Shown here one piece after another: positions 24,798 to 33,419 of a stretch of DNA of 64,000 bases. Every line of letters starts with the position of its first letter. Within the stretch, counting starts at the first letter, position 1. The stretch comes from an uncultured Lachnospiraceae bacterium (GTDB taxonomy: Bacteria > Bacillota > Clostridia > Lachnospirales > Lachnospiraceae). The stretch covers positions 1 through 64,000 of the forward strand of contig CACYPS010000025.1 in assembly GCA_902776305.1 (NCBI GenBank), written 5' to 3'. Made by a program: the position numbers and the translations under genes. The notes beneath the pieces were generated by a model. That model worked only from the letters and a program-made list of their open reading frames with translations, was not told the DNA's origin and did no database searches.

Positions 24798-24983
24798 AGT
24801 GCCCTCCTTATATCCCGGACCCGCTTTTGACGGATCCGGGCACTTCCGAAATCGTTTTTTGATTCTTTTAAAACAGAGAAAGCTAATCTTATATGTAACT
24901 TGCTTGCCCTATCTGCGATCGTCTTGTTGCAGTCTGATGAGAAGTGGCCTCAGTTCTTCAATTGTTACCGGATGCTCTCCTCT

Positions 24984-25181
24984 CTACGTGATCCCTTCGT
25001 TCTGTCGCAGAAGCTCCATTAGGTCAATCTTGCTGAAGACTATCGTCGTGTTTGCCTGCGGATCAATATCTATCACAAGAACTTTCTTTCCGAATTTGGC
25101 AGCCATGTTATATGCGATTGCCTGCACGGAAGAAGACTTACCTGTTCCGCCTTTGTTGTTGATGAAGGCATATGTTTTCAT
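24984..25181 (-). pseudogene. Truncated ParA/Soj-type ATPase
   Basis: 65 codons holding only the N-terminal part of a ParA ATPase: deviant Walker A NNKGGTGKSS and the A' region VIDIDPQANTT. Normal proteins are about 250-290 aa; a stop follows at LLRQNEGIT. A good ribosome site (AAAGGAGG) remains. Nothing ParA-like follows the stop, so the rest has been deleted. Points to a past plasmid- or ICE-like maintenance module. Confidence 0.8.
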
Positions 25182-25385
25182 AAATATCCTCCTTTAATTC
25201 CTCGTTGCAGTTCAGCACCTTCTTAGGTGTTTTTTTATTTGTAATTATATCACTTTCTTTTTATTTGTCAAGTTTTATTCTGACTGCAAGCATTAAATTT
25301 CGGCATTGTATTTATTTTAATACAATACCCCTTTTATGGTGTTTCACTAAAAAATGTGTTATACTCTGGAAAGGAGGTGCCTTAA

Positions 25386-25715
25386 ATGATTACATATGAT
25401 TACGACTATATTTATCAAAATCTCAAGATCAGAGGTTACACTCTAGAATTTCTACGATGTGAAAAGATATTATCACAGAGCACTATACAAAGATTGCGCC
25501 ATAACGATCCGATAAGTACAAGCACGATAGACACGCTTTGTACCTTACTGGATTGCCAGCCCCAGGACTTCATACGCTATTGCAGGAATACAAATGACCT
25601 GTCATATATTAATAGTCTTGAAAAAAATGTATATGGAAGAATTTTTACGAGCGGAACAACATCTGCAGATGATACCCAATGGAAAAAAACAAAAGATCTT
25701 CGTGGAAGAGAATAG
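25386..25715 (+). CDS. Cro/C1-type helix-turn-helix protein
   Basis: A 109-aa protein with a compact HTH of the YozG-like Xre type (LKIRGYTLEFLRCEKILSQS.. TIQRLRHNDPISTSTIDTLC, about 12-55) and a hydrophilic tail. GGAGGTG precedes the ATG. It diverges from the ParA fragment, and a 38-nt palindrome lies 10 bases after its stop. Likely a small regulator of island genes. Confidence 0.75.
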   Translation: MITYDYDYIYQNLKIRGYTLEFLRCEKILSQSTIQRLRHNDPISTSTIDTLCTLLDCQPQDFIRYCRNTNDLSYINSLEKNVYGRIFTSGTTSADDTQWKKTKDLRGRE

Positions 25716-25724
25716 AATCTCAGA

Positions 25725-25762
25725 TTTTAGGGTATGTGCCATTTATGGCACATACCCTAAAA
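25725..25762. repeat. 38-nt perfect palindrome with operator-like core
   Basis: Two 18-bp perfect arms (TTTTAGGGTATGTGCCAT and its complement) around a TT centre. The inner GTGCCATTTATGGCAC (25736-25751) is the same 16-mer found at 36674 and 38619, with a variant at 37864. Arms begin with T and end with A, the reverse of an intrinsic terminator, so a protein-binding site or cruciform is likelier. Confidence 0.8.
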
Positions 25763-25799
25763 AATACTTCCGTGACGGTAAAACCGGCACGGCTCTTAA

Positions 25800-26270
25800 T
25801 CATTGAACGATAGATAGTAACTGCTTTGAAATTAGGCTATGGATTTGTGCAGTAGGATGTGTTCCATCACTCAGGTATGCTGTCACATCCGGAGTGATCC
25901 GGTCACCATTCTTCGTCATAAAGCGCTCGAAATCTACATAGGCATAGCCTGACTCCATGACCCATTTTGACATCTTCCGATGTGCTAAAGTCTTGACCTG
26001 TGCTAACGCATCCTTTTTATTCAATTCAACATAGATTTCTTCCAGAGTAGACGTTCCTTCGAATTGATCGAGAAGGGCAGCATACACAACATCATAATCA
26101 CAACCGTCAAGATGCAGTCCCAGCCTCTCTATCATATTGAGGCCGCAGAATTTGCACTCATCCGACTGGGATCCGCTCCTTATCTGATAGACTTCATACA
26201 TCGGAGTTTCTTTGTTCCACGATCTCATAAAATCGCAAAAGTTAAAGGCCGGTCTTTTTTCATTATCCAT
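25800..26270 (-). CDS. Hypothetical protein, 156 aa
   Basis: No family recognised. It holds a CKFCGL cysteine pair near residue 39, possibly part of a metal site, and a C-terminal helical region with conserved-looking KWVMESGYAYVDFERFM. It starts 3 bp after the stop of the 231-aa gene, so the two form an operon within the island. A product interacting with its partner is likely but unproven. Confidence 0.55.
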   Translation of the reverse strand: MDNEKRPAFNFCDFMRSWNKETPMYEVYQIRSGSQSDECKFCGLNMIERLGLHLDGCDYDVVYAALLDQFEGTSTLEEIYVELNKKDALAQVKTLAHRKMSKWVMESGYAYVDFERFMTKNGDRITPDVTAYLSDGTHPTAQIHSLISKQLLSIVQ

Positions 26271-26273
26271 ACA

Positions 26274-26969
26274 CTACCTCGCCTTTTTCTTTTGCTTGTA
26301 GCTTTCAACCTTCTTTTTCAGATCCTGATTAGGCACCCACTCTTCCGTTTTCTCTTTGGTCTCGGCATTATAAGTTGTGACTTTTGTTTTTCCGCTACTA
26401 TTACGCTTTAGCCATAGCCCTTTGCCGAACTGGTTCTCGTGTACATACTTGCGCGGCACAACAAAGGTCTTCCAAGTGCCTCCGTCCTTAAAGCGGATTT
26501 CTGCAAATTTTTCCGGCTCACCGTCCGCTCCTGCCTTTTCAAATTCCTTCATGCAGCCTTTTCCGAATTTGATCGTGATCTCAGCATAATCACTGACCTT
26601 GTTCGTTTCTCTATGAACAGTCCTGAACTGTTTCGGGTCACTAAGGTACGACCATATCGTTGTCTTCTGCAATTCGGACAGGCACTTTTTATAGTTTTCT
26701 ACCGTTCTGTCGCCTGCACGAAGCTTTTCCATGTCTTCAGCATTAAGTGCGATCTCTACGCCTGCCGGATAGCGTTCATTTGTCTTTTCTGCATCATAGT
26801 ACTCGACACATTGATACAGGGATCCTTTATCAGACAGGTAAAGTGAACGTGTCCCAACTAGTGGACCATGAGAACTGTCGGGTTCTTCGTACATGAGCTG
26901 CATCTGGTAAATGTCCTCGACACAGATCTTTGTTCCTGTGCGGTCAAGCCAGCCTTTTGTTACTGCCAT
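26274..26969 (-). CDS. Hypothetical protein, 231 aa
   Basis: No family recognised. Mixed alpha/beta composition with a strongly basic C-terminus (KKKVESYKQKKKAR), which suggests contact with nucleic acid. A region near 130-180 (KFAEIRFKDGGTWKTFVVPRKYV) looks like a beta-rich domain. aggag precedes the start. It is the first gene of a two-gene operon downstream of the type III restriction-modification operon. Confidence 0.55.
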   Translation of the reverse strand: MAVTKGWLDRTGTKICVEDIYQMQLMYEEPDSSHGPLVGTRSLYLSDKGSLYQCVEYYDAEKTNERYPAGVEIALNAEDMEKLRAGDRTVENYKKCLSELQKTTIWSYLSDPKQFRTVHRETNKVSDYAEITIKFGKGCMKEFEKAGADGEPEKFAEIRFKDGGTWKTFVVPRKYVHENQFGKGLWLKRNSSGKTKVTTYNAETKEKTEEWVPNQDLKKKVESYKQKKKAR

Positions 26970-27017
26970 TTTTCATACTCCTTTCTAATTTTTACTGTGT
27001 CGTGGGAAAACAGGCAT

Positions 27018-27052
27018 AAGAAAAGACAGACATTTCTGCCTGCCTTTTCTTA
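27018..27052. terminator. Bidirectional hairpin after the restriction-modification operon
   Basis: TAAGAAAAG and CTTTTCTTA close an imperfect stem with CAG/CTG pairs inside. It lies in the 290-bp gap after the res gene; otherwise the gap holds only the leader of the next operon. Confidence 0.5.
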
Positions 27053-27259
27053 TTACTCAAAGGAGAATGCTTATGCTCTTCCTGGGGTAGTGCTGAATTA
27101 TTCTGCTATTTTTCCCACCTCCGGTAACTATAGCATATCATTTTTTATTACTGTCGTCATCTGCACCCATATGCACTTTTGTAAACTTTTTGTTAACATT
27201 TTCAATCATCTTTAGGATTGTTATAAGGCATGTCTTTATTTATCACGAACGCTTTTGCA

Positions 27260-29905
27260 TTAGATTTCTTTCATTATTTCTAAGAATTTATCAAGAGTAT
27301 ATGCACCGTCTATACCGAGTTCCTTCTCCTTAAATACCATAAAATATCTATAGTTGCGTCCAGCCTGCTCCTGCCACTTCCTGCCAAGTTCCAATTTTGC
27401 TTTAGTATCCTCTCCATCAAGATAGTCACCTTTGGCTTCAATCAGAATAATTTTTCCGGATTTTGACATGACTACAAAATCAGGATAATGGTTGAAATAA
27501 CCGTTAAGCCGCAATTCCTTCCTTTCAATATTCCTATGCCACCAGCGGATGTTATCTGTGCTGATCAAGGAATCTATAACCTGTCGCTCAAAATTATTCA
27601 TGTCATCTTTTTCAGCCTCATACAGCGAATACGGAATAGAGTCAATTGTATGGGCAGGAGTGATCACAGGCTTCATTGTATAAGATTCACGGCAGATAAT
27701 CTTGCCGCTGTCGAGCCATTTTTTAAACAGCTTTCGACGATACGCTACTTCAAGAGTATCAATCTTTTGCTGTATCTTCGCTGCATATACAGATATTGCA
27801 GTTTCCATGGTTGCCAACTCATCATCAGTCATATTTGACACAATACGCCGCACATATTTCTCCACTTCCGTTGTCGCATACCGATTGTTCTTGTTAATCT
27901 GTTTCGCTATCATATTAGTGCACTGGCGTATCCGACCTTCTTGTGGCAGGCTTTCCAGATACTTTTGAATATACTCGCTTTCCGAATTTGAAACCCGTTT
28001 ATATTTTGGGACAGCCTCACCCTCTTCCTGAATATCTACACGATACATTTCCCCGGTAGCAAGTTCAAAACTGACCTGTGCATCCTGTTCGTTCAAAGAA
28101 AATCCCTCGGACAAATGCTCCGGCTCTAGCAATTCATAAGTGCTTCCGAAGAGGTCAGGAGCACTTTCTATGTAAAATTGCGGAATGTGCATGTTCTCAA
28201 CATCATCTCGGTATTGCTTCTGAATCGTGTTCTGCGTCAACATTTCGCCAAGCTCACCTCCGACAAGTCCATTGTCCGATTTATTGTTAATCTCTGCATT
28301 ATACTTTTCAGATTGCGCGATTGCTGAATCAATCATTTCCGCTACTTCGCTTCTTGTTTCGCGAACCCCTTCGATTCCATCAACAGGATCATTTGCGACC
28401 GCCTGTTTAACTTCCCGGGGATTTACATCAGCAAAGGTATCGTCATCCTCCCCTATCGGCAGAATTTCTTGTACAAATGATATTTGTTCCGGCTCCGGAG
28501 CAGACTGTACCGGATTCTCCTGTGTAAATAGCTCATCAGCTATACGGTAATCCCTTCTGCTGAATCCTGATTTATTAAGGCCGGCCACAATACTGTCCAA
28601 GGTAGACCGAAAATCGTTAGAGCAGGTCAGCACATAGGAAGTGTTTAGAAGTGGTGAGGAATGCTGCCGGGTATAAGGCTGCCGCAGTATCCTTCCAAGA
28701 ATCTGCTCCACATCTACCTTTGATGTCTTATTCGCAAGTGAAGCAAGGATATAGGCAAACGGACAATCCCAGCCCTCCTTCAATGCATTAACCGTAATTA
28801 TATACCTGATCTCGCAATCAGGACTCATGAGTTCTGTATTGCCGATATCATCCACCTTAGATGTCTTGACAGCGATCTGCTTTCCCGGAATGCCCATCTC
28901 TATCAGTAAGTTCTTTATCCTGTCGAAAGTATCGCTGTCCTCGTTGATTTTCGGTTGTGCCTGGAACAGAACAATAGGACGGATGTACTTTCCTCCTGAT
29001 GCCTGTTCCTCTAACGCCTGTTTCTCAATATTCCCCCGAAGCTGAATCGCGTCTTGAATAACAGACTGTCTGCTGTTCCTGTTGAATACGACCACGGGCA
29101 GTTTGACCATGTTTTCTTTCTTTAGTTCCCTTGCGTCTACATACGATATAATATTGCTGGAGCTGCGCGGGGTTGCGGTAAGTTCCATAATAAAAGAAGG
29201 ATTCAAATTATTGAGCATCTCCACGCTCAAAGTCGATCCGGCATTATGGCTTTCATCCACTACAGTTACAGGGGACAGATACCGCAGAACCTGAATCAGC
29301 GCAGTATCCGGTGTATCGGCAAGCAGAACCGATTTGTCAACAAAGAATTCAGCAAAGCGAAATAAATTCCCGTTCTCCTGATAGACCTTTCGCACATCCT
29401 TTTTCTTGCTGTCAATGCGCAGGGACGCATAGCTGAGTACACAGATCGTCAACATTTCACGGATGGTATCCGGGGAGAAGTTCTGCCCGTTAAGAAGCAT
29501 CTCTTTCGTATAAACGCCAACCCTTCCCGCAAAATCCATATCCAGTCTTTGCCGGTAAGGATGGCTTACATCGGAAAGCGTACGTATCGTCTGCGTAAGA
29601 ATGGAATCTGATGGCACGAGCCACACGATCACCTTAGGCTTATCAGCCGGGAGATGGTCATATATCTTTTTTACAGCTGAGCAGGCCATAAAAGTCTTGC
29701 CGCCACCTGTGGGCACCTTCATGCACACATGCGGAACGCCCCTGATTTTATTCTGATAAAAAGGTACACCGCCTGAACCGACACCGATATCCTTTCCGCT
29801 CCAATAACTGTTCCAGCCTTTTACGATGTCATTCTCCTGATCTACCGCATCCATAAAAGAAGAGAGATCACTCATGACAGCATTTTGATATCTTTTCAGT
29901 TCCAT
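27260..29905 (-). CDS. res: Type III restriction endonuclease subunit Res
   Basis: An 881-aa DEAD/DEAH-type translocase-nuclease. Walker A PTGGGKT (about 65-71), helicase box VVDESHNAGST (about 215), and motif VI region QILGRILRQPYTRQHS (about 405). The C-terminus carries a PD-(D/E)xK-like nuclease (YPDFVV.. IILIEAKGDYL, about 815-840). Full-size and intact. The second ATG (29905) is preferred: GGAG lies 10 bases upstream, whereas the first ATG touches it. It starts 15 bp after the mod gene stop. With Mod it cleaves DNA lacking head-to-head modified sites. Confidence 0.9.
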   Translation of the reverse strand: MELKRYQNAVMSDLSSFMDAVDQENDIVKGWNSYWSGKDIGVGSGGVPFYQNKIRGVPHVCMKVPTGGGKTFMACSAVKKIYDHLPADKPKVIVWLVPSDSILTQTIRTLSDVSHPYRQRLDMDFAGRVGVYTKEMLLNGQNFSPDTIREMLTICVLSYASLRIDSKKKDVRKVYQENGNLFRFAEFFVDKSVLLADTPDTALIQVLRYLSPVTVVDESHNAGSTLSVEMLNNLNPSFIMELTATPRSSSNIISYVDARELKKENMVKLPVVVFNRNSRQSVIQDAIQLRGNIEKQALEEQASGGKYIRPIVLFQAQPKINEDSDTFDRIKNLLIEMGIPGKQIAVKTSKVDDIGNTELMSPDCEIRYIITVNALKEGWDCPFAYILASLANKTSKVDVEQILGRILRQPYTRQHSSPLLNTSYVLTCSNDFRSTLDSIVAGLNKSGFSRRDYRIADELFTQENPVQSAPEPEQISFVQEILPIGEDDDTFADVNPREVKQAVANDPVDGIEGVRETRSEVAEMIDSAIAQSEKYNAEINNKSDNGLVGGELGEMLTQNTIQKQYRDDVENMHIPQFYIESAPDLFGSTYELLEPEHLSEGFSLNEQDAQVSFELATGEMYRVDIQEEGEAVPKYKRVSNSESEYIQKYLESLPQEGRIRQCTNMIAKQINKNNRYATTEVEKYVRRIVSNMTDDELATMETAISVYAAKIQQKIDTLEVAYRRKLFKKWLDSGKIICRESYTMKPVITPAHTIDSIPYSLYEAEKDDMNNFERQVIDSLISTDNIRWWHRNIERKELRLNGYFNHYPDFVVMSKSGKIILIEAKGDYLDGEDTKAKLELGRKWQEQAGRNYRYFMVFKEKELGIDGAYTLDKFLEIMKEI

Positions 29906-29920
29906 GGATCCCATTCTCCT

Positions 29921-31675
29921 TTATAATTTGCTGATGTCACGGGGAATTTTCTTGAAAGTGATATGCCAGTTTTCAAGTTCCCTCTGACTGAGCGTACACA
30001 GGTCTGCGTACATTACATAACCGTCCGACTTGGTTTTTACTGTGTGCAGAAAATCCCGGTTCAACGTGGTTATTCTGTCCTTCTCGTAATTGAAGTAATA
30101 AGAGACATCCATGTACGTCCCCATGTAATATGGCTCGTCTTCTTTGCGAGTCTCAAGAGGCTGCTTTGTTTCAGTAAAATAGACATACTTACGAATCTCA
30201 TCTTCACCGATGTCCTCATTGAGAACATCACCATTAAAAATGGGCGCACCAAGTTCATAATAGCTGAAACTTCCTCCTGTTCCGGGAACTGTTTTTTTTC
30301 CCTCTCCATAACCGTCTATTACACGCTTAACACGTTCGGCTGTAATAGTATTAGCATAATCCATCATCTCAATCATGATAAACTTACGGCATCCACCGTC
30401 CTGTTTGTTTTTATTAAATATAGCATGAGCGGTTGTACCAGAACCAGCAAAGGAATCAAGTATGATAGACTCTTTATTTGTAGCTATCTGCAATATCTGC
30501 TCTACAAGACGAGCCGGCTTAGGTGTGTCAAACGTAGAACGACCTTCAAATATGCTTAAGAGTTCTTTTTTAGCTTCATCTGTATGCCCAGTTTCTTTGA
30601 ATGACCAATAATTCGTGGCTGGCTTGCCACCAACATTCTCAAGATAAGTTTTTCTTCTGATACCACCTTTCCCATTAGATGTAAAATAAAACCTTGGCCA
30701 TTGACCTCGCTTTATGACTGCCTTGACATCTTTTTTTGCTTCTTCAAGTGGCTTTGATAATACAATTGCCTTTACACCAGTGCGGACCTCCGAAGCGGAG
30801 ATTCCACATACCGCAGCTCTTTCATCTGCATCATCAAGTACTTTTAATTCATAGGCTGTCCAATCATTCATTATTTCCAACATAGTTTCCTGTTGATATC
30901 TCCAACATGCCTCTTTTGTTGGATAAATCATCTTCCCAGAAAAAGGGTGTTGAATTGCATACACCATCCCTTGATGAGTTATCGCTCCTGGAGCAAAAGC
31001 TGATGTATTTTGCCATGCGCCTTGCGGATCGTTATCAGGATTTTTATATTTTGAATCCATCTCCACAGTTCTTGGCAATTTATAAGGCTCCCAATTTATA
31101 TTTTTACTATATACTACTATATGCTCGATTTCAGTAGGAATGCCTTTGGAATCATTTCGCATCGAGTAGGTTCGCTGCCATGAAATATTCCCCACAAAAC
31201 AATTAGAGCCGAAGATTTCATCGCACATCAGTTTCAATGTATATAATTCATTATCATCAATACTAATAAATATTGCACCATTAGCCGCCAGAAGCCGCTG
31301 TAGAAGTTTCAGTCGTGGGTACATCATGCAGAGCCATTTATCATGCCGAGATAAATCTTCTCCCTCTTTTCCTACGACCTCTCCAAGCCATTTCTTTATT
31401 CGAGGATCATTTACATTATCATTATAAACCCAATTTTCTTTTCCCGTATTATAGGGCGGATCAATATAAATACACTTTATCCGACCCTCATACTGGGGCA
31501 GAAGACTTTTTAGCGCAAGCAGATTGTCCCCGTGAATAATCATATTCTCACTGCCGTTATCTTCCTCGTGCCGGCCGTTTTCATCATAGCTGTATTTCCG
31601 ATCAAGAACGCAGTATGGCACATCCAGATGATGATTTACGACCTTGCTTTTTCCAATCCATTCCAATACCGGCAT
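29921..31675 (-). CDS. mod: Type III DNA methyltransferase subunit Mod
   Basis: A 584-aa adenine-N6 methyltransferase of the beta class: motif IV DPPYNTGKE (about 74-82) precedes motif I DSFAGSGTTAHAI (about 405), and a long target-recognition segment lies between. I place the start at 31673-31675 (MPVLEWIGKSK) since AAAAGGAG sits 6 bases upstream and family members begin similarly. The open frame runs upstream another 35 codons from TTG 31780, with plausible but weaker initiation at ATG 31756. It methylates host DNA and gives Res its specificity. No simple-sequence phase-variation repeat is visible. Confidence 0.9.
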   Translation of the reverse strand: MPVLEWIGKSKVVNHHLDVPYCVLDRKYSYDENGRHEEDNGSENMIIHGDNLLALKSLLPQYEGRIKCIYIDPPYNTGKENWVYNDNVNDPRIKKWLGEVVGKEGEDLSRHDKWLCMMYPRLKLLQRLLAANGAIFISIDDNELYTLKLMCDEIFGSNCFVGNISWQRTYSMRNDSKGIPTEIEHIVVYSKNINWEPYKLPRTVEMDSKYKNPDNDPQGAWQNTSAFAPGAITHQGMVYAIQHPFSGKMIYPTKEACWRYQQETMLEIMNDWTAYELKVLDDADERAAVCGISASEVRTGVKAIVLSKPLEEAKKDVKAVIKRGQWPRFYFTSNGKGGIRRKTYLENVGGKPATNYWSFKETGHTDEAKKELLSIFEGRSTFDTPKPARLVEQILQIATNKESIILDSFAGSGTTAHAIFNKNKQDGGCRKFIMIEMMDYANTITAERVKRVIDGYGEGKKTVPGTGGSFSYYELGAPIFNGDVLNEDIGEDEIRKYVYFTETKQPLETRKEDEPYYMGTYMDVSYYFNYEKDRITTLNRDFLHTVKTKSDGYVMYADLCTLSQRELENWHITFKKIPRDISKL

Positions 31676-31802
31676 AAAATTCTCCTTTTCCCGAAAAACA
31701 TCTTTACCTATGGCATCAATATACTTCAGTTCATCCAAACAAGCTCTTTGATTCATAATGGAGCCAGGTAATAATCTCAACCATTATATCATAAAAAACT
31801 AC

Positions 31803-32028
31803 AATCCGATTATTTGAAGCTTTTATTCTTCTTATGCTTCTGTGTCCTGTCATCGAAATGCTTCATCAAATCTTTGCCGATCGTCTTTCGCATTACGTGC
31901 CCGGACAAATTCAAAATGTCATACTCCTTCTCGGGACAAATGTAAGCCGACATTGTAATTTCTGAAAGTCTCAGTGTGTTCTTTATCGGAACAGCTACAT
32001 ATTCTTTTGTTCCTGAAATCCTGAAAAT
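31803..32028 (-). repeat. Direct repeat DR-L: copy of the relaxase 3' end
   Basis: 226 bp, aligned without gaps to 33194-33419 with roughly 5-10% differences. It encodes the relaxase C-terminus (KEYVAVPIKNTLRLSEITMS.. KSFK, stop at 31810) without the rest of the gene. It and its partner bracket the abi-ncRNA segment exactly. Confidence 0.85.
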
Positions 32029-32092
32029 TAAGTGTTGGATTAAGGCTCTTAAATATAGCGATCCACGTTCAACTACACTTAACAACCGTTCA

Positions 32093-32121
32093 TTTACTAA
32101 CAAGCATATCTGTAGTATAAT
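32093..32121 (+). promoter_or_regulatory. Promoter of the abi gene
   Basis: TTTACT (32093-32098), 17 bases, TATAAT (32116-32121), about 33 bp before the start codon. GAGGTG (32138-32143) is the ribosome site. Confidence 0.65.
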
Positions 32122-32153
32122 GCTATAAAAAGAATTCGAGGTGAAACAGTTTA

Positions 32154-33071
32154 ATGAAGGATTTATTAACAGCCGAAGGGCTTGTTGCTCATATGGAGAA
32201 GAAGGGCATTACTTTTAATCGTATTACCAAAGAAGATGCTCAAATTTTCCTAGAACATAATAACTACTATATGAAGCTTGCCTCATATAGAGCAAACTAT
32301 AAGAAATATCCAAACGGTTCAAAAGCAGGCCAGTATATAGGATTAGATTTTTCATGTCTTCAGGAATTATCAAAACTTGACATGCGGATTCGGTATTTAG
32401 CTTTTCAAATGGCGCTTGACATTGAACACTTTATGAAGGTTCAACTTCTCAACAACATTGAGAACAACTCAGAAGAGGACGGATATAAAATCATCCAGAA
32501 ATTTATAGCAAAAGACCAATCTTTCGGAATATTAAAAACAATTCGTGCTCATAAAGCAAGTGCTTACTGCAAAGACTTAATTGAAAAATATTATCCTTAT
32601 TTTCCTGCGTGGGTTTTCGTCGAGTTAATATCTTTCGGAGATTTTGCATATCTTTGTGAGTTCTATAGTGAAACATACGGAGTGGTAATCGGTGATCGAA
32701 TTTTGCTCAATTCAGTACGTGACATTCGAAACGCCTGTGCGCACAGCAACTGCCTTATTAATAATCTTGCTCCCGGTAATAATAAAGCCCATCAGAGTGT
32801 AGTCAATAGAGTAAAAACTGTAGCCTCGATTAGTGAAAATTCAAGAGACAAAAAGCTCAGCAATAAATGCATTTATGATTTTGTATGCCTTCTTTATGCA
32901 TATGACGAAATTGTATCTAGCCCTGTAGCAAAACAGAAACGTTTCGATGAACTTGAAGAATTTTTTGAAGGTCGCATGGTTCAAAACAAAGACTGGTTTA
33001 TGAACAATAACATAATTACCAGTTCTTATAGCTTTATTAAAAAAATCCTTGACAGCATATCTGGGCGATGA
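32154..33071 (+). CDS. Abi_2 (AbiD/AbiF-like) HEPN abortive-infection protein
   Basis: A 305-aa all-alpha protein of the Abi_2 family. The HEPN ribonuclease signature R-x4-H is present as RNACAH at residues 192-197, in the family context VRDIRNACAHSNCLINN, so the catalytic pair is intact. N-terminal TAEGLVAHMEKKGI and LEHNNYYMKLASYRANYKK are typical of Abi_2. These proteins block phage by RNA cleavage or growth arrest; AbiF members are paired with a small antitoxin-like RNA. Here a consensus promoter starts inside the last codons and drives a structured RNA. The gene is opposite in strand to its neighbours and flanked by 226-bp repeats, so it arrived as a unit. Confidence 0.88.
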   Translation: MKDLLTAEGLVAHMEKKGITFNRITKEDAQIFLEHNNYYMKLASYRANYKKYPNGSKAGQYIGLDFSCLQELSKLDMRIRYLAFQMALDIEHFMKVQLLNNIENNSEEDGYKIIQKFIAKDQSFGILKTIRAHKASAYCKDLIEKYYPYFPAWVFVELISFGDFAYLCEFYSETYGVVIGDRILLNSVRDIRNACAHSNCLINNLAPGNNKAHQSVVNRVKTVASISENSRDKKLSNKCIYDFVCLLYAYDEIVSSPVAKQKRFDELEEFFEGRMVQNKDWFMNNNIITSSYSFIKKILDSISGR

Positions 33072-33077
33072 TATTAT
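33049..33077 (+). promoter_or_regulatory. Consensus promoter of the abi-associated RNA
   Basis: TTGACA (33049-33054), 17 bases, TATTAT (33072-33077). The -35 box lies inside the abi coding end and the -10 box just after its stop. It is the best promoter match in the island. The expected start is near 33084. Confidence 0.75.
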
Positions 33078-33083
33078 ATTGTC

Positions 33084-33188
33084 ACTATTGAAAGACTTCG
33101 TTCTTAAAGGGAGCATACAACTTCGGTTGTCGATGTTCCCGATTTCTTTTTTAGAGCCAATAGCACTCCTTGCGAGTGCTATTTATTT
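33084..33188 (+). ncRNA. Candidate AbiF-type antitoxin/guide RNA, about 105 nt
   Basis: No protein frame is supported. A small hairpin (AAGAC.. TTCTT, about 33092-33106) is followed by a strong one: GGGAGCAT (33109-33116) with ATGTTCCC (33133-33140) and ACAAC with GTTGT capped by a TTCG tetraloop, with a CG bulge. After a T-rich linker comes AATAGCACTC/GAGTGCTATT (33159-33183), an intrinsic terminator. Promoter, structure and terminator together define a free RNA right after the HEPN gene. Comparative work has described structured RNAs beside abiF genes; membership of that class is inferred. Confidence 0.7.
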
Positions 33189-33190
33189 TG
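33159..33190 (+). terminator. Intrinsic terminator of the abi-associated RNA
   Basis: A 10-bp stem AATAGCACTC/GAGTGCTATT with a CTTGC loop, followed by TATTTTG. Confidence 0.8.
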
Positions 33191-33193
33191 TAT

Positions 33194-33419
33194 AATCCGA
33201 TTATTTGAAGCTTTTTTTCTTTTTATGCGTCTGTGTCCTGTCATCAAAGTGCTTCATCAAATCTTTGCCGATCGTCTTTCGCATTACGTCCCCAGACAAA
33301 TTCAAAATGTCATACTCCTTCTCGGGATAAATGTAAGCCGACATTGTAATTTCTGAAAGCCTGAGTGTGTTCTTTATCGGAACAGCTACATATTCTTTCG
33401 CTCCCGGAATTCTGAAAAT
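33194..33419 (-). repeat. Direct repeat DR-R: 3' end of the relaxase gene
   Basis: The parent copy of the 226-bp repeat, lying within the relaxase reading frame. Together with 31803-32028 it brackets 1,165 bp holding only the abi gene and its RNA. Confidence 0.85.

Noticed and set aside
25725-25762. Intrinsic terminator between convergent genes
   Set aside because: The stem starts with T and ends with A on both strands, so no U-run follows the hairpin.
31810-32103. Independent 97-aa gene
   Set aside because: It is the duplicated relaxase tail with unrelated codons in front and no ribosome site.
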